Part shown: in pieces, positions 28,324 through 36,366 of the stretch
Position numbering within the stretch: the first letter of the stretch is position 1
How the letters are laid out: every line of letters starts with the position of its first letter
Assembly: GCF_018449655.1 (NCBI RefSeq)
Contig: NZ_JAAVUX010000006.1
Span: forward strand, 186,001 to 250,000
Length of the DNA: 64,000 nucleotides
Direction of reading: 5' to 3'
Origin: Pseudomonas sp. dw_358
GTDB lineage: Bacteria; Pseudomonadota; Gammaproteobacteria; Pseudomonadales; Pseudomonadaceae
Position numbers and translations under genes: made by a program
Notes under the pieces: generated by a model
Seen by the model: only the letters and a program-made list of their open reading frames with translations
The model's database searches: none
What the model was told of the DNA's origin: nothing

Positions 28324-28788
28324 CTAGCTGACCGGCAAGCCGATGATCCGCCCGAGGCATTGAGGTGCGGCCAGCTCACCCTGCTGCTGCGCAAAAGCCT
28401 GCATCCGCCTCAGCGAGTCGGCCCCGAACGGCGCTGACTTCGGCCCCGCCAGGTCCACATGCAAAAGCATCTGTTCACTCGCCGCCATGGCCTCGCCCCC
28501 ACCCGCGTGATGCAGGCTGTGGTAGAGGTGCACGCGCTTGTGGTCGTGGCCGATGACCTGGGTGTGGACCTCGACCTCGGCCCCCCGCTTGACCTCATGC
28601 AGGTAGTTGATGTGCGCTTCCAGCGTGAACAACGAAGTGCCGCTGCTGGCGCGGTCGTCGCTCGCCAGGCCGATGCGGTCCATGAAGGCATCAGTGGCAT
28701 AGCTGAAAATCAGCAGATAGAAGGCATCGCGCAGATGACCGTTGTAGTCGACCCATTCCTGTAGCACGGGTGTCTGGTAAGTGATCAT
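28324..28788 (-). CDS. cdhB: betainyl-CoA thioesterase of carnitine degradation
   Basis: A 154-residue hotdog-fold thioesterase. The active-site segment [31 protein letters not shown] resembles 4-hydroxybenzoyl-CoA thioesterase-type enzymes (Asp near VDYNGH). In carnitine degradation it should hydrolyse betainyl-CoA, the product of CdhC, to glycine betaine and CoA. The start overlaps the cdhA stop (ATGA, 28785-28788), so it is translationally coupled. The gene set and order match the cdh locus of P. aeruginosa as I recall it. Confidence 0.88.
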   Translation of the reverse strand: MITYQTPVLQEWVDYNGHLRDAFYLLIFSYATDAFMDRIGLASDDRASSGTSLFTLEAHINYLHEVKRGAEVEVHTQVIGHDHKRVHLYHSLHHAGGGEAMAASEQMLLHVDLAGPKSAPFGADSLRRMQAFAQQQGELAAPQCLGRIIGLPVS

Positions 28789-29750
28789 TCGTCGACGCTC
28801 AGGCCATGCTTGAGTTTGGTGGCGCGCACGGCTTCCAGCACCGCCATCAGGCAATCGTCTCGGTAACGTTCCAGTGCGGCAATGCTGTGCTGACCCAGTT
28901 GCTCGGAGGTGCCGTCGACCACGTCGTCGATCAGTTTCTCAGTCAGTTCCGGCGCTGGCAAATAGGTCCAGGGCAGTTGCAGGGCCGGCCCGAACTGCTG
29001 CATGAAGTGGCGCATGCCCGCATCGCCGCCGGCCAGGGTGTAGGTCAGAAACGTGCCCATGAAGGACCAGCGCAGGCCAGCGCCGAAGCGGATGGCGTCG
29101 TCGATCTCGCCCGTAGTGGCCACGCCGTCATTGACCAGGTGCAGGGCCTCGCGCCACAACGCCTCCAGCAGTCGATCGGCAATGAAACCCGGCACTTCCT
29201 TGCGCACATGCAGTGGGCGCATGCCCAGAGAGCGGTACACCTGGATGGCCGCTTCGATGGCTTCGGGTGCCGTCTGCCGGCCGCCGACCACTTCCACCAA
29301 CGGCAGCAGATAGACCGGGTTGAAAGGGTGGCCCACCACGCAGCGCTGCGGGTGCATCGCATTTTCATAGAACTCGCTGGGCAGCAGGCCCGAGGTGCTG
29401 GAGCCGATCAGGGCGTCAGGCTTGGCCGCCGTGCTGATCTGGCGATGCAGGTCGAGTTTGAGTTCGAGGCGCTCGGGAGCGCTCTCCTGGATGAAGTCGG
29501 CATCGCGAACGCATTCTTCGATCGTGGCGACGAAGCGCAAGCGGTGCATGCTGGCACCTGGGGCCAGGCCGCGTTTCTCCAGAGCGGGCCAGGCTTTGGC
29601 AACCCGCTGGCGCAGAGCCGCTTCGGCCCCTGGCGCAGGGTCCCAGGCGATGACGTCAAGGCCGTGGGCCAGAGCGCGAGCTACCCAGCCGCTGCCGATC
29701 ACGCCACTGCCCAAGGCAGCGAAGGTCTTGATATGGGTGATGAAAGTCAT
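28785..29750 (-). CDS. cdhA: L-carnitine 3-dehydrogenase
   Basis: A 321-residue NAD-dependent dehydrogenase of the 3-hydroxyacyl-CoA dehydrogenase fold. The Rossmann motif is [29 protein letters not shown]; the catalytic region includes [11 protein letters not shown] and [18 protein letters not shown]. It oxidises L-carnitine to 3-dehydrocarnitine. The frame stays open far upstream across cdhC, but ATG 29750 is preceded by AGGA and matches the family start, with the glycine-rich motif ~15 residues in. It lies 17 nt after cdhC. Confidence 0.94.
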   Translation of the reverse strand: MTFITHIKTFAALGSGVIGSGWVARALAHGLDVIAWDPAPGAEAALRQRVAKAWPALEKRGLAPGASMHRLRFVATIEECVRDADFIQESAPERLELKLDLHRQISTAAKPDALIGSSTSGLLPSEFYENAMHPQRCVVGHPFNPVYLLPLVEVVGGRQTAPEAIEAAIQVYRSLGMRPLHVRKEVPGFIADRLLEALWREALHLVNDGVATTGEIDDAIRFGAGLRWSFMGTFLTYTLAGGDAGMRHFMQQFGPALQLPWTYLPAPELTEKLIDDVVDGTSEQLGQHSIAALERYRDDCLMAVLEAVRATKLKHGLSVDE

Positions 29751-29767
29751 GGCGGTGTCCTGGCTGA

Positions 29768-30652
29768 TCAACGACGAATGAGGTTCATTTTGGCGCGACC
29801 TTCGGCGGGCGTGAGGATGCGAGCGCCCATACGGGTAAGGATCTCGCTGACTCGCTCGACCAGTTGGCCGTTGCTGGCCAGCACACCTTTTTCCAGCCAC
29901 AGGTTGTCCTCCAACCCGACGCGCACGTTGCCACCCAGGAGCACCGCCTGGGCAGCCATGGGCATCTGCATGCGGCCGATGCCGAAGCCGGCCCAGACGG
30001 CGTCCTGGGGCAGGTTGTCGACCATGGCCTTCATCGTCGTGGTGTCGGCCGGCGCGCCCCATGGAATGCCCAGGCACAGCTGGAACAGCGGGTCGTGCAG
30101 CAGGCCTTCCTTGATCATCTGCTTGGCGAACCAAAGGTGGCCGGTGTCGAAAATCTCCAGTTCGGCCTTCACCCCCAGCTCGGTGATGCGCTTGGCCCCG
30201 GCCCGCAGCTGCGTCGGAGTGGACACGTAGATAGTGTCGCCGTCGCCGAAATTCAGCGTGCCGCAGTCCAGCGTGCAGATTTCCGGCAGCAGTGCTTCGA
30301 CGTGGGCCAGGCGGGTCAGCGGCCCGACCAGATCAGTGTTGGGGCCGAAGGCCATAGGTTTTTCAGCGGCACCGATTTCCAGATCTCCGCCCATACCGGC
30401 CGTCAGGTTGACGATGATGTCGACGTCGGCTTCACGGATGCGCTCCATGACCTCGCGATACAGCGCCACGTCGCGGCTGAACTTGCCGGTCTGCGGGTCG
30501 CGCACGTGACAGTGGACCACGGTCGCGCCAGCCTTGGCGGCTTCTACGGCGGCTTCGGCGATCTGCTTGGGGGTGATCGGCACCAGATGGCTTCTGCCGG
30601 TGGTGTCGCCCGCGCCGGTCAGCGCACAGGTGATGATGACGTCGTGGTTCAT
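29768..30652 (-). CDS. cdhC: 3-dehydrocarnitine cleavage enzyme (BKACE/DUF849)
   Basis: A 294-residue TIM-barrel enzyme of the beta-keto acid cleavage family. The zinc-binding HCH motif is in [20 protein letters not shown], and the [26 protein letters not shown] segment is typical. It transfers the trimethylammonio-acetyl part of 3-dehydrocarnitine to acetyl-CoA, giving betainyl-CoA and acetoacetate. The start at 30652 is preceded by AAAGGAAA. First gene of cdhCAB, divergent from its regulator cdhR across a 178-bp region. Confidence 0.93.
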   Translation of the reverse strand: MNHDVIITCALTGAGDTTGRSHLVPITPKQIAEAAVEAAKAGATVVHCHVRDPQTGKFSRDVALYREVMERIREADVDIIVNLTAGMGGDLEIGAAEKPMAFGPNTDLVGPLTRLAHVEALLPEICTLDCGTLNFGDGDTIYVSTPTQLRAGAKRITELGVKAELEIFDTGHLWFAKQMIKEGLLHDPLFQLCLGIPWGAPADTTTMKAMVDNLPQDAVWAGFGIGRMQMPMAAQAVLLGGNVRVGLEDNLWLEKGVLASNGQLVERVSEILTRMGARILTPAEGRAKMNLIRR

Positions 30653-30830
30653 GGGCTTTCCTTTCTGATGCGGGCTTGGGTGTGCAACTGGCGGTGCGCA
30701 ATGTCCGCACAAATTAATGATCCAGAAGCGACATCAAGCGCCCTGCGGCGACAGCCACTTGCACGGTGGCGACCTGCACGCTATTAACGTCGAGTTGCCC
30801 GCGTATCGCTGGCATCCAGCGAGCATCGCC

Positions 30831-31778
30831 ATGTCCCAGGACTTCTATTTTTTGCTGTTGCCCGGTTTCTCGGCGATCGGTTTCATTTCCGCCGTCGAGC
30901 CCTTGCGGGTGGCCAACCGCTTTCGTGGGGAGTTGTACCGCTGGCATGTCTTGAGCCTGGATGGCGGGCCGGTGCTGGCCAGTAATGGCATGTCAGTGAA
31001 CGCCGATGCCGCGCTCGAGCCGTTGCGCAAAGGCGCGACCCTGCTGGTGGTGGCTGGCTTCGAGCCGCTGAGCGCTTTTTCCCCGATGCTGCAGCACTGG
31101 CTGCGTCGTCTGGACCTCGAAGGCGTCGCACTGGGTGCAATCGACACCGGCGCCTTTGTGCTGGCCGAGGCCGGCTTGTTGAACGACCATCGAGTGACGC
31201 TGCACTGGGAAGCGGTTGAGGCATTCAAAGAGTCTTATCCGCAGTTGCACACCACCCAGGAACTGTTCGAGATCGATCGCCAGCGCATCACCTCGGCCGG
31301 GGGCACCGCGTCGATCGATTTGATGCTGGACCTTATCGGTCAGGCCCACGGCAGTGAATTGGCCATCGAAGTGTCGGAGCAGTTCGTGCTGGGCCGCATT
31401 CGCCCGCGCAAGGACCACCAACGCATGCGGATCGCCTCGCGCTACGGCATCGGCAACAAGAAGCTGGTGCATGTGATCGGCGAGATGGAACGGCACAGCG
31501 AGCCGCCCCTGGGCACTCTGGCGCTGGCTGAATCCGTGGGGGTCACCCGACGGCAACTGGAGCGGTTGTTTCGTCTCCACCTGAACGACACACCCAGCAA
31601 CTTCTATTTGCGGCTGAGGCTGGACAAGGCCCGACAGCTGCTGCGTCAGACCGACATGAGTGTGCTGGAGGTCAGCATCGCCTGTGGTTTCGAGTCACCG
31701 TCCTATTTCACCCGAAGTTACCGTGCGCGCTTCCAGCACTGCCCTCGCGAGGACAGGCACCGGGAGCGGGCGGTGTGA
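30831..31778 (+). CDS. cdhR: CdhR, AraC-family regulator of carnitine catabolism
   Basis: A 315-residue paralogue of GbdR: an N-terminal DJ-1/GATase1-like domain (FYFLLLPGFSAIGFISAVEPLRVANRFRGELYRW) and two C-terminal AraC HTH motifs (LALAESVGVTRRQLERLFRLHL and LEVSIACGFESPSYFTRSYRARF). Start 30831 gives the family N-terminus; 38 upstream in-frame residues are not supported. Divergent from cdhC, which it should activate in response to carnitine. No caiX-like binding-protein gene lies beside it, unlike my memory of the P. aeruginosa locus. Confidence 0.93.
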   Translation: MSQDFYFLLLPGFSAIGFISAVEPLRVANRFRGELYRWHVLSLDGGPVLASNGMSVNADAALEPLRKGATLLVVAGFEPLSAFSPMLQHWLRRLDLEGVALGAIDTGAFVLAEAGLLNDHRVTLHWEAVEAFKESYPQLHTTQELFEIDRQRITSAGGTASIDLMLDLIGQAHGSELAIEVSEQFVLGRIRPRKDHQRMRIASRYGIGNKKLVHVIGEMERHSEPPLGTLALAESVGVTRRQLERLFRLHLNDTPSNFYLRLRLDKARQLLRQTDMSVLEVSIACGFESPSYFTRSYRARFQHCPREDRHRERAV

Positions 31779-31782
31779 GGGG

Positions 31783-32454
31783 TCAGTGCCAGGGCACAAT
31801 GAGTTCGTCGGCTTTTTCGCCGAGTTTGGCAATAACCCCGGCGCGCAGCGCGCTGTAGCGGTTGCTCAAACTGACGACTGAATGATGCACCCGTATGTCG
31901 CTGCGCAGCTGGTGTGGCTGAAAACTGTGACGCACTATCGGGCTGGCGGGGTGTTCGAGGGTCTCGAAGACCAGGTTTACGGCATGCAGGGACTTGGTGT
32001 CGGTCACCATGATCAAGGTCAGGGACACGCGATTGATGATCTCCATGGCCGTCGGTTCGGCGCTGCCCACATCGGGCAGCAGTATCTTGGCCTCCACAGC
32101 CTGGGTAAAGGACGAGGGTTCACTGATTACCTCGAGCAGCGCCCGACCGGTATCGAGCTCGGGGCTGGAGACGATCTTCAGCAGCTGCGCGGACAGCAGG
32201 TGCATGAGTTCGACGGGCTGGCCCGGGTCAAAGACTGCCTGCTGGTTGTGTACCTCGGTCATGACCCAACCCAGTTTGCCGAGGTTTTGCAGATAGTCGG
32301 CTCGCCAGGATTCGGAGCATGCAATCTGCTTCTTGTCGCTGACCAGTTGGGCGAGCAAGTTGGACAGCAGCAGGTCATCGCGATCCTGAGCGGCCACCTT
32401 TTCGCCAAAGGCAAATACATGGCGGCCGCACAGCGAGAATTCATGAGTCGGCAT
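31783..32454 (-). CDS. unrecognised protein, paralogue of the upstream gene (short form)
   Basis: A 223-residue protein of no recognised family. It aligns by eye with the 263-residue protein upstream: RDDLLLSNLLAQLVSDKK (25-42) versus NRDDVMDSLLLMQLAASKK, then a conserved W ... LGKLGW block, and a matching C-terminal NRYSALRAGVIAKLGEKADE. The first half is predicted helical, the second half alternating beta strands. There is no signal peptide and no obvious catalytic motif. It starts 53 nt after its paralogue's stop, with CAGGAAC as ribosome binding site, and ends 4 bp from cdhR on the other strand. Probably an operon of two interacting or duplicated proteins. Confidence 0.8.
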   Translation of the reverse strand: MPTHEFSLCGRHVFAFGEKVAAQDRDDLLLSNLLAQLVSDKKQIACSESWRADYLQNLGKLGWVMTEVHNQQAVFDPGQPVELMHLLSAQLLKIVSSPELDTGRALLEVISEPSSFTQAVEAKILLPDVGSAEPTAMEIINRVSLTLIMVTDTKSLHAVNLVFETLEHPASPIVRHSFQPHQLRSDIRVHHSVVSLSNRYSALRAGVIAKLGEKADELIVPWH

Positions 32455-32483
32455 GGGAGTGTTCCTGTCATAGAAGGAATGAG

Positions 32484-32501
32484 GGGGCCGCGGACGGCCC
32501 C
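32484..32501 (-). terminator. GC hairpin between the two paralogous genes
   Basis: Arms GGGGCCG and CGGCCCC with a 4-nt loop, 7 nt after the stop of the longer paralogue. No long T-run follows, so partial termination or mRNA processing is more likely than full termination. Confidence 0.5.
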
Positions 32502-32507
32502 GGTGGT

Positions 32508-33299
32508 TCAGATTTCCAGCCCTTCGATGAAAGCTTCCCCGATCCGGCCAAGTTTCTGGCTGACCGATTGGCGCAAGTTGGCATACTGGCGCGCGTTAAG
32601 TTGTACGCGGTCGGCCGAACGGGTAATACGGACCTGATCGCGGTTGAACGTGAAGAACAGAACTTTTTTGGTGCGGGCGGTTTTAACGAAGTTCATGAAG
32701 TTGAGCATCATCACTACGTCACCCTGCGCCGTCTGTACACAGGGCAACATCTTGAAGCTGGCCACCTGCTCGGAGCTGCCACTCTTTTCGAACACGCGTA
32801 GCGCTTTCTCATTATTGGCCAGGGCCGTGGCTGCCTTTCTCGCCACGTGGGCAAAGTTTGGGCCGCCCACTTGGGCGATGATCTCCAGGGCGATCTCGTC
32901 CATGGTGAAGGATGACTGGTGTGGCGAATAGTCCTGGAAAGTGCGGGCGGTGGTCAGCCAGCCCAGCCTTGACAAGCCATCGTGATAGAAGCTGTACCAC
33001 TGATTGGCTTCTTTCTCTTTGTTGTACTTCTTGGAGGCGGCCAGCTGCATCAACAACAGGCTGTCCATGACATCGTCCCGATTCTGATCGGACAGACCGC
33101 CGGTGAAAGCCAGCAGGCTGTCGTCAAGAACGGCACCGGCATCCTGGTTTTGCGCGCTGGGCAGCGATCCGAGGGTGGACTGGATGGCCGGCGCCAGCAG
33201 GGTCGCCATCCGGGGCGCGGGCGGCGGCAGCATCAGTCCCAGGTCGTCGATATAGCGCAACGACGTATCAATCAGTTTACGTTCGGCAAGATCGCTCAT
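32508..33299 (-). CDS. unrecognised protein, long paralogue, with structured leader
   Basis: A 263-residue protein homologous to its downstream neighbour but with ~48 extra N-terminal residues, including a proline-rich LMLPPPAPR. The shared helical core is NRDDVMDSLLLMQLAASKK (73-91), W101 and LGW (112-114); the C-terminal half has strand-like stretches (DVVMMLNFMNFVK, KKVLFFTFNRDQVRITR) and ends ANLRQSVSQKLGRIGEAFIEGL. No signal peptide. Start is ATG 33299 (an ATG at 33302 is adjacent), behind GAGGA. A hairpin with a GGA loop and a U-run sits immediately upstream, so expression is probably controlled after initiation of transcription. Function unknown. Confidence 0.8.
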   Translation of the reverse strand: MSDLAERKLIDTSLRYIDDLGLMLPPPAPRMATLLAPAIQSTLGSLPSAQNQDAGAVLDDSLLAFTGGLSDQNRDDVMDSLLLMQLAASKKYNKEKEANQWYSFYHDGLSRLGWLTTARTFQDYSPHQSSFTMDEIALEIIAQVGGPNFAHVARKAATALANNEKALRVFEKSGSSEQVASFKMLPCVQTAQGDVVMMLNFMNFVKTARTKKVLFFTFNRDQVRITRSADRVQLNARQYANLRQSVSQKLGRIGEAFIEGLEI

Positions 33300-33311
33300 C
33301 ATCAGTTCCTC

Positions 33312-33341
33312 AATAAAAGCCCGGTTCTTCCTGAACCGGGC
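33312..33341 (-). promoter_or_regulatory. leader hairpin with GGA loop and U-run before the long paralogue
   Basis: On the minus strand GCCCGGTTC and GAACCGGGC pair around the loop AGGAA, followed by TTTTATT and then the GAGGA ribosome binding site. Any transcript of the downstream gene must contain it. It has the form of an intrinsic terminator, and a GGA in an apical loop plus a second GGA in the Shine-Dalgarno is the pattern bound by RsmA/CsrA proteins. Confidence 0.65.
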
Positions 33342-33506
33342 CATCACCTTAGAAACTGTCAAACGAGAGAACAACGCGATAACACATACAAACTGTTGCG
33401 GGGCGGTGGGGGAGGATCGTCGACGCGTGTAACTGTGGCGTCTGCACGGGTAGAAATCCGGCGATGTTTCCCTGCGCAGAAAACATCGACCGTATCATGA
33501 TCAACT

Positions 33507-33923
33507 TTAACGTTTGGCGCTGAATGCCACGGCTGCCTTGAAGGCTTCCCATTGGTATTTGTTCAGGGTCGACGGCAAGGGCGTATCGTGTTTGCGCGCG
33601 TGGGCGCTGATGGTTTGCGGTGACAGCAAAACAACCTCGCACTGATCCAGCAGTTGCAACAGGCCTTCGATCTTGAAGGTGACCGGCCCACCGGCAAATT
33701 CGCCTTTCTTGCTGCGCTTCTTGATCGCCAGGTGAGTGATGCCGTTATCGTGCACAAAGGTCTGAGCCTGGCTGGCAAAGGTCTTCACGCTGCCGGCGTC
33801 CTCATCATCGGTCAGCGCCAGCTTGCGCAGGGTCAAGGGCACATGGGCCACTTCCAGGCCATCGGCTGCCGCGCAGGCAAAAATGGCTTCGTTGCTCTTG
33901 ATCTCGATGCCGCAAATCTTCAT
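33507..33923 (-). CDS. DUF3010 family protein
   Basis: A 138-residue protein beginning MKICGIEIKSNEAIFACAA, with THLAIKKRSKKGEFAGGPVTFKIEG in the middle, the DUF3010 pattern. The fold resembles RNase H-like nucleotide-binding proteins by its opening strand, but activity is unknown. It lies 3 nt downstream of the LprI-like gene, so they are co-transcribed, and 207 nt upstream of the paralogous pair on the same strand. No signal peptide; cytoplasmic. Confidence 0.8.
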   Translation of the reverse strand: MKICGIEIKSNEAIFACAAADGLEVAHVPLTLRKLALTDDEDAGSVKTFASQAQTFVHDNGITHLAIKKRSKKGEFAGGPVTFKIEGLLQLLDQCEVVLLSPQTISAHARKHDTPLPSTLNKYQWEAFKAAVAFSAKR

Positions 33924-33926
33924 GGG

Positions 33927-34346
33927 TCATTCCATGCCGATCGATTGCAGGGTTTCCGAGCGCTCGTCGCTCTTCTGGGCGATGCAGTCGTTCAGGGCGA
34001 TCTGGTAGGCCTGACTGTTCTTGTCGGTATTGAAGGTGTCGACAGAGCAGTCGGCGTCGCGCAGTTTTTCCCAGATCCCTTGAGCGGCGTTGACCCGGGC
34101 CATCAGCTCGTCGCGCTGGGCCGGGTGGTCGGAATACTGTGAATTGACCCGGTCCACCAGGTCCTTGAAAGACTCGCCCAGTTCGGTTTCTGCTGTTTTA
34201 CGGTTGTAGGCCGAGCAGTCGAAGCTCTGCTGCGCCGTTTCGACATTGTCGCAAGGCGTCGGCCCATCGTTGTTGGGCGCCGGCTGTTCATCCTCGGCGT
34301 GGGCGCCAAAGGTGGCCAGGGCCATCAACAGAAACAATGCTCTCAT
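33927..34346 (-). CDS. LprI/DUF1311-like secreted protein
   Basis: A 139-residue protein with signal peptide MRALFLLMALATFGAHA and a mature part carrying the LprI-family pattern: PCDNVETAQQSFDCSAYNRKTAETEL, NAAQGIWEKLRDADCS and ALNDCIAQKSDERSETL, with four cysteines likely forming two disulfides. Members are linked to lysozyme inhibition, though most are uncharacterised. ATG 34346 is chosen for its GGGGATGG spacing and because the signal peptide starts there; ATG 34355 is possible. It leads a two-gene unit with DUF3010. Confidence 0.82.
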   Translation of the reverse strand: MRALFLLMALATFGAHAEDEQPAPNNDGPTPCDNVETAQQSFDCSAYNRKTAETELGESFKDLVDRVNSQYSDHPAQRDELMARVNAAQGIWEKLRDADCSVDTFNTDKNSQAYQIALNDCIAQKSDERSETLQSIGME

Positions 34347-34768
34347 GTGCGCCATCCCCAACAGATAATTCGATATGTGTCGGGGATTTTGGCTCAGGTC
34401 AGGAATGATTAACAGCCGTGGCGGGAGTTTTTTGCCTGGGTTCAGCCCAAGGTCAGTGTGGCAGGGGCTCTTTGCATTTCATCAGCGGTTTCATCATCGG
34501 TGACAACCACCTTGGCGTCGGCATAGAACCCGTCCAGGTTCGAGCACCAGCGTCACGGCGTTGGCTACCGACCAAGGTGCCCCGATCCCGTTGGAAGCCT
34601 TGCAGGCTCCCCGCCCGTCGCCCTCAGGGGTGACTCGCAGGCGCCCTTGACGCTTTCGGTGATTCCTTTGTCGTTTTTGAGTCCGGCTCACTCGGCAACG
34701 GAGCTTATGCTGGCCCCAAAGCGCCGGCATACGATTCGGCGCATGCCTTGCCTAGAGGGGACAGCCTG
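34347..34768. other. 422-bp gap with a decayed gene
   Basis: No intact gene. The right part carries the promoter and GAGGGGAC ribosome binding site of the dipeptidase-like gene. The minus strand of 34442-34684 reads as a broken coding sequence (separate entry). The remaining ~95 bp next to the LprI-like gene show only AT-rich promoter-like sequence. Confidence 0.6.
34442..34684 (-). pseudogene. remnant of a small protein gene with stops and frameshifts
   Basis: One minus-strand frame reads GLKNDKGITESVKGACESP, then hits a TAG and a TGA, and resumes as NLDGFYADAKVVVTDDETAD, running to a proper stop at 34442. Between them, the neighbouring frame reads ASNGIGAPWSVANAVTLVLE, which looks like the missing middle. 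The pieces join into one plausible protein if two compensating frameshifts are assumed. The N-terminus and any signal peptide are missing. I do not recognise the parent family. Confidence 0.4.
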
Positions 34769-35746
34769 ATGAGCCCAGCAGAACTGCACGCTGACAGCAT
34801 CGTGATCGACGGCCTGATTATCGCCAAATGGAACCGTGAGCTCTTCGAAGACATGCGCAAAGGCGGCCTGACCATGGCCAACTGCACCGTTTCGGTGTGG
34901 GAAGGTTTCCAGGCCACCATCGACAGCATCTGCAAAAGCCAGAAACTGATGCGCGACAACAGCGACCTGGTCATGCCGGTACGTACCACCGCCGACATTC
35001 GCAAGGCCAAGGAACTGGGCAAGACCGGCATCCTCTTCGGCTTCCAGAATGCCCACGCCTACGAAGATCAGATCGGCTACGTGGAGGTGTTCAAGCAGCT
35101 GGGCGTGGGTATCGTGCAGATGTGCTACAACACGCAGAACCTGGTGGGCACCGGTTGCTACGAACGCGATGGCGGCCTGTCGGGTTTCGGTCGCGAGATC
35201 GTCGCCGAGATGAACCGCGTTGGCGTCATGTGCGACCTCTCTCACGTCGGCTCGAAAACCTCCGAAGAAGTCATCCTCGAATCCAAGAAGCCCGTGTGCT
35301 ACTCGCACTGCCTGCCGTCGGGGCTCAAGGAGCACCCGCGCAACAAGTCCGATGAAGAATTGAAGTTCATCGCCGACCACGGCGGTTTCGTCGGTGTGAC
35401 CATGTTCGCTCCGTTCCTGGCCAAAGGCATCGAATCGACCATCGATGATTACGCCGAAGCCATCGAATACGTGATGAACATTGTCGGCGAAGACGCTATC
35501 GGCATCGGCACTGACTTCACCCAAGGCCACGGCCAGGACTTCTTTGAATACCTGACCCACGACAAGGGCTACGCCCGTCGTCTGACCAGCTTCGGCAAGA
35601 TCATCAACCCGCTGGGTATCCGTACCGTGGGCGAGTTTCCGAACCTGACCGAGACCCTGCTCAAGCGCGGCCACCCCGAGCGTGTGGTGCGCAAAATCAT
35701 GGGCGAAAACTGGGTCAACGTACTCGCGGACGTCTGGGGCGAATAA
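34769..35746 (+). CDS. membrane-dipeptidase (M19)-fold protein of the dgc operon
   Basis: A 325-residue M19-family protein. Recognisable parts: MCDLSHVGSKT, CYSHCLPSGLKEHPRNKSDEELKF and IGIGTDFTQGHGQDFF, which hold two metal-ligand histidines and the catalytic-region Asp. The canonical N-terminal DGHND motif is replaced by DGLIIAKWN, and the bridging Glu region reads GFQNAH, so half of the usual binuclear zinc site looks missing. Start 34769 follows GAGGGGACAGCC. It leads a plus-strand set with DUF5943 and dgcA. The equivalent gene is at this place in P. aeruginosa; a substrate linked to methylated amines is inference. Confidence 0.85.
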   Translation: MSPAELHADSIVIDGLIIAKWNRELFEDMRKGGLTMANCTVSVWEGFQATIDSICKSQKLMRDNSDLVMPVRTTADIRKAKELGKTGILFGFQNAHAYEDQIGYVEVFKQLGVGIVQMCYNTQNLVGTGCYERDGGLSGFGREIVAEMNRVGVMCDLSHVGSKTSEEVILESKKPVCYSHCLPSGLKEHPRNKSDEELKFIADHGGFVGVTMFAPFLAKGIESTIDDYAEAIEYVMNIVGEDAIGIGTDFTQGHGQDFFEYLTHDKGYARRLTSFGKIINPLGIRTVGEFPNLTETLLKRGHPERVVRKIMGENWVNVLADVWGE

Positions 35747-35820
35747 GCCCGACCTCTGATTCTTTCCCGCTGCCCCTCGCGCAGCGGGCGACACCTCAAA
35801 TTTTCTGGAGTTAAGTTTCC

Positions 35821-36351
35821 ATGGCCAAGATCGCCCCGCAATTGCCTATCGAAGTCGACAGCGAAACCGGTGTCTGGACGTCCGACGCCCTGCCGATGCT
35901 GTATGTACCGCGTCACTTCTTCGTCAACAACCACATGGGCATCGAGGAAGTGCTGGGCGCCGACGCTTACGCCGAGATCCTCTACAAGGCGGGTTACAAG
36001 TCTGCCTGGCACTGGTGCGAAAAAGAAGCCGAATGCCACGGCATCGAAGGCGTCGCGGTGTTCGAACACTACATGAATCGCCTGTCGCAACGCGGTTGGG
36101 GTCTGTTCAAGATCCAGGACATCGACCTGGAAAAAGGCACCGCCAGCGTCAAGCTTGAGCACTCGGCATTTGTCTACGTGTACGGCAAGGTCGGGCGCAA
36201 GGTCGACTACATGTTCACCGGCTGGTTCGCCGGCGCCATGGACCAGGTCCTGGCCGCGAAAGGCAGCTCGATCCGCACTGTGGCCGAACAGGTCTACGGT
36301 GGCTCCGAAGAAGGCCATGACGACGGCCTGTTCACCGTCAAGCCGTTGTAA
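35821..36351 (+). CDS. DUF5943 protein of the dimethylglycine operon
   Basis: A 176-residue soluble protein (IEVDSETGVWTSDALPMLYVPRHFFVNNHMGIEEVLG ... DYMFTGWFAGAMDQVLAAKGSSIRTVAEQ). The length and the late FTGWFAGAM segment suggest a 4-vinyl-reductase/V4R-like small-molecule-binding domain, which would include a late ligand pocket. It lies between the dipeptidase-like gene and dgcA with 15 nt to dgcA, and so is almost certainly co-expressed with them. Role unknown; a helper for DgcA/DgcB or a ligand sensor would fit the context. Confidence 0.8.
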   Translation: MAKIAPQLPIEVDSETGVWTSDALPMLYVPRHFFVNNHMGIEEVLGADAYAEILYKAGYKSAWHWCEKEAECHGIEGVAVFEHYMNRLSQRGWGLFKIQDIDLEKGTASVKLEHSAFVYVYGKVGRKVDYMFTGWFAGAMDQVLAAKGSSIRTVAEQVYGGSEEGHDDGLFTVKPL

Positions 36352-36366
36352 GTCGAGGAATACCCC

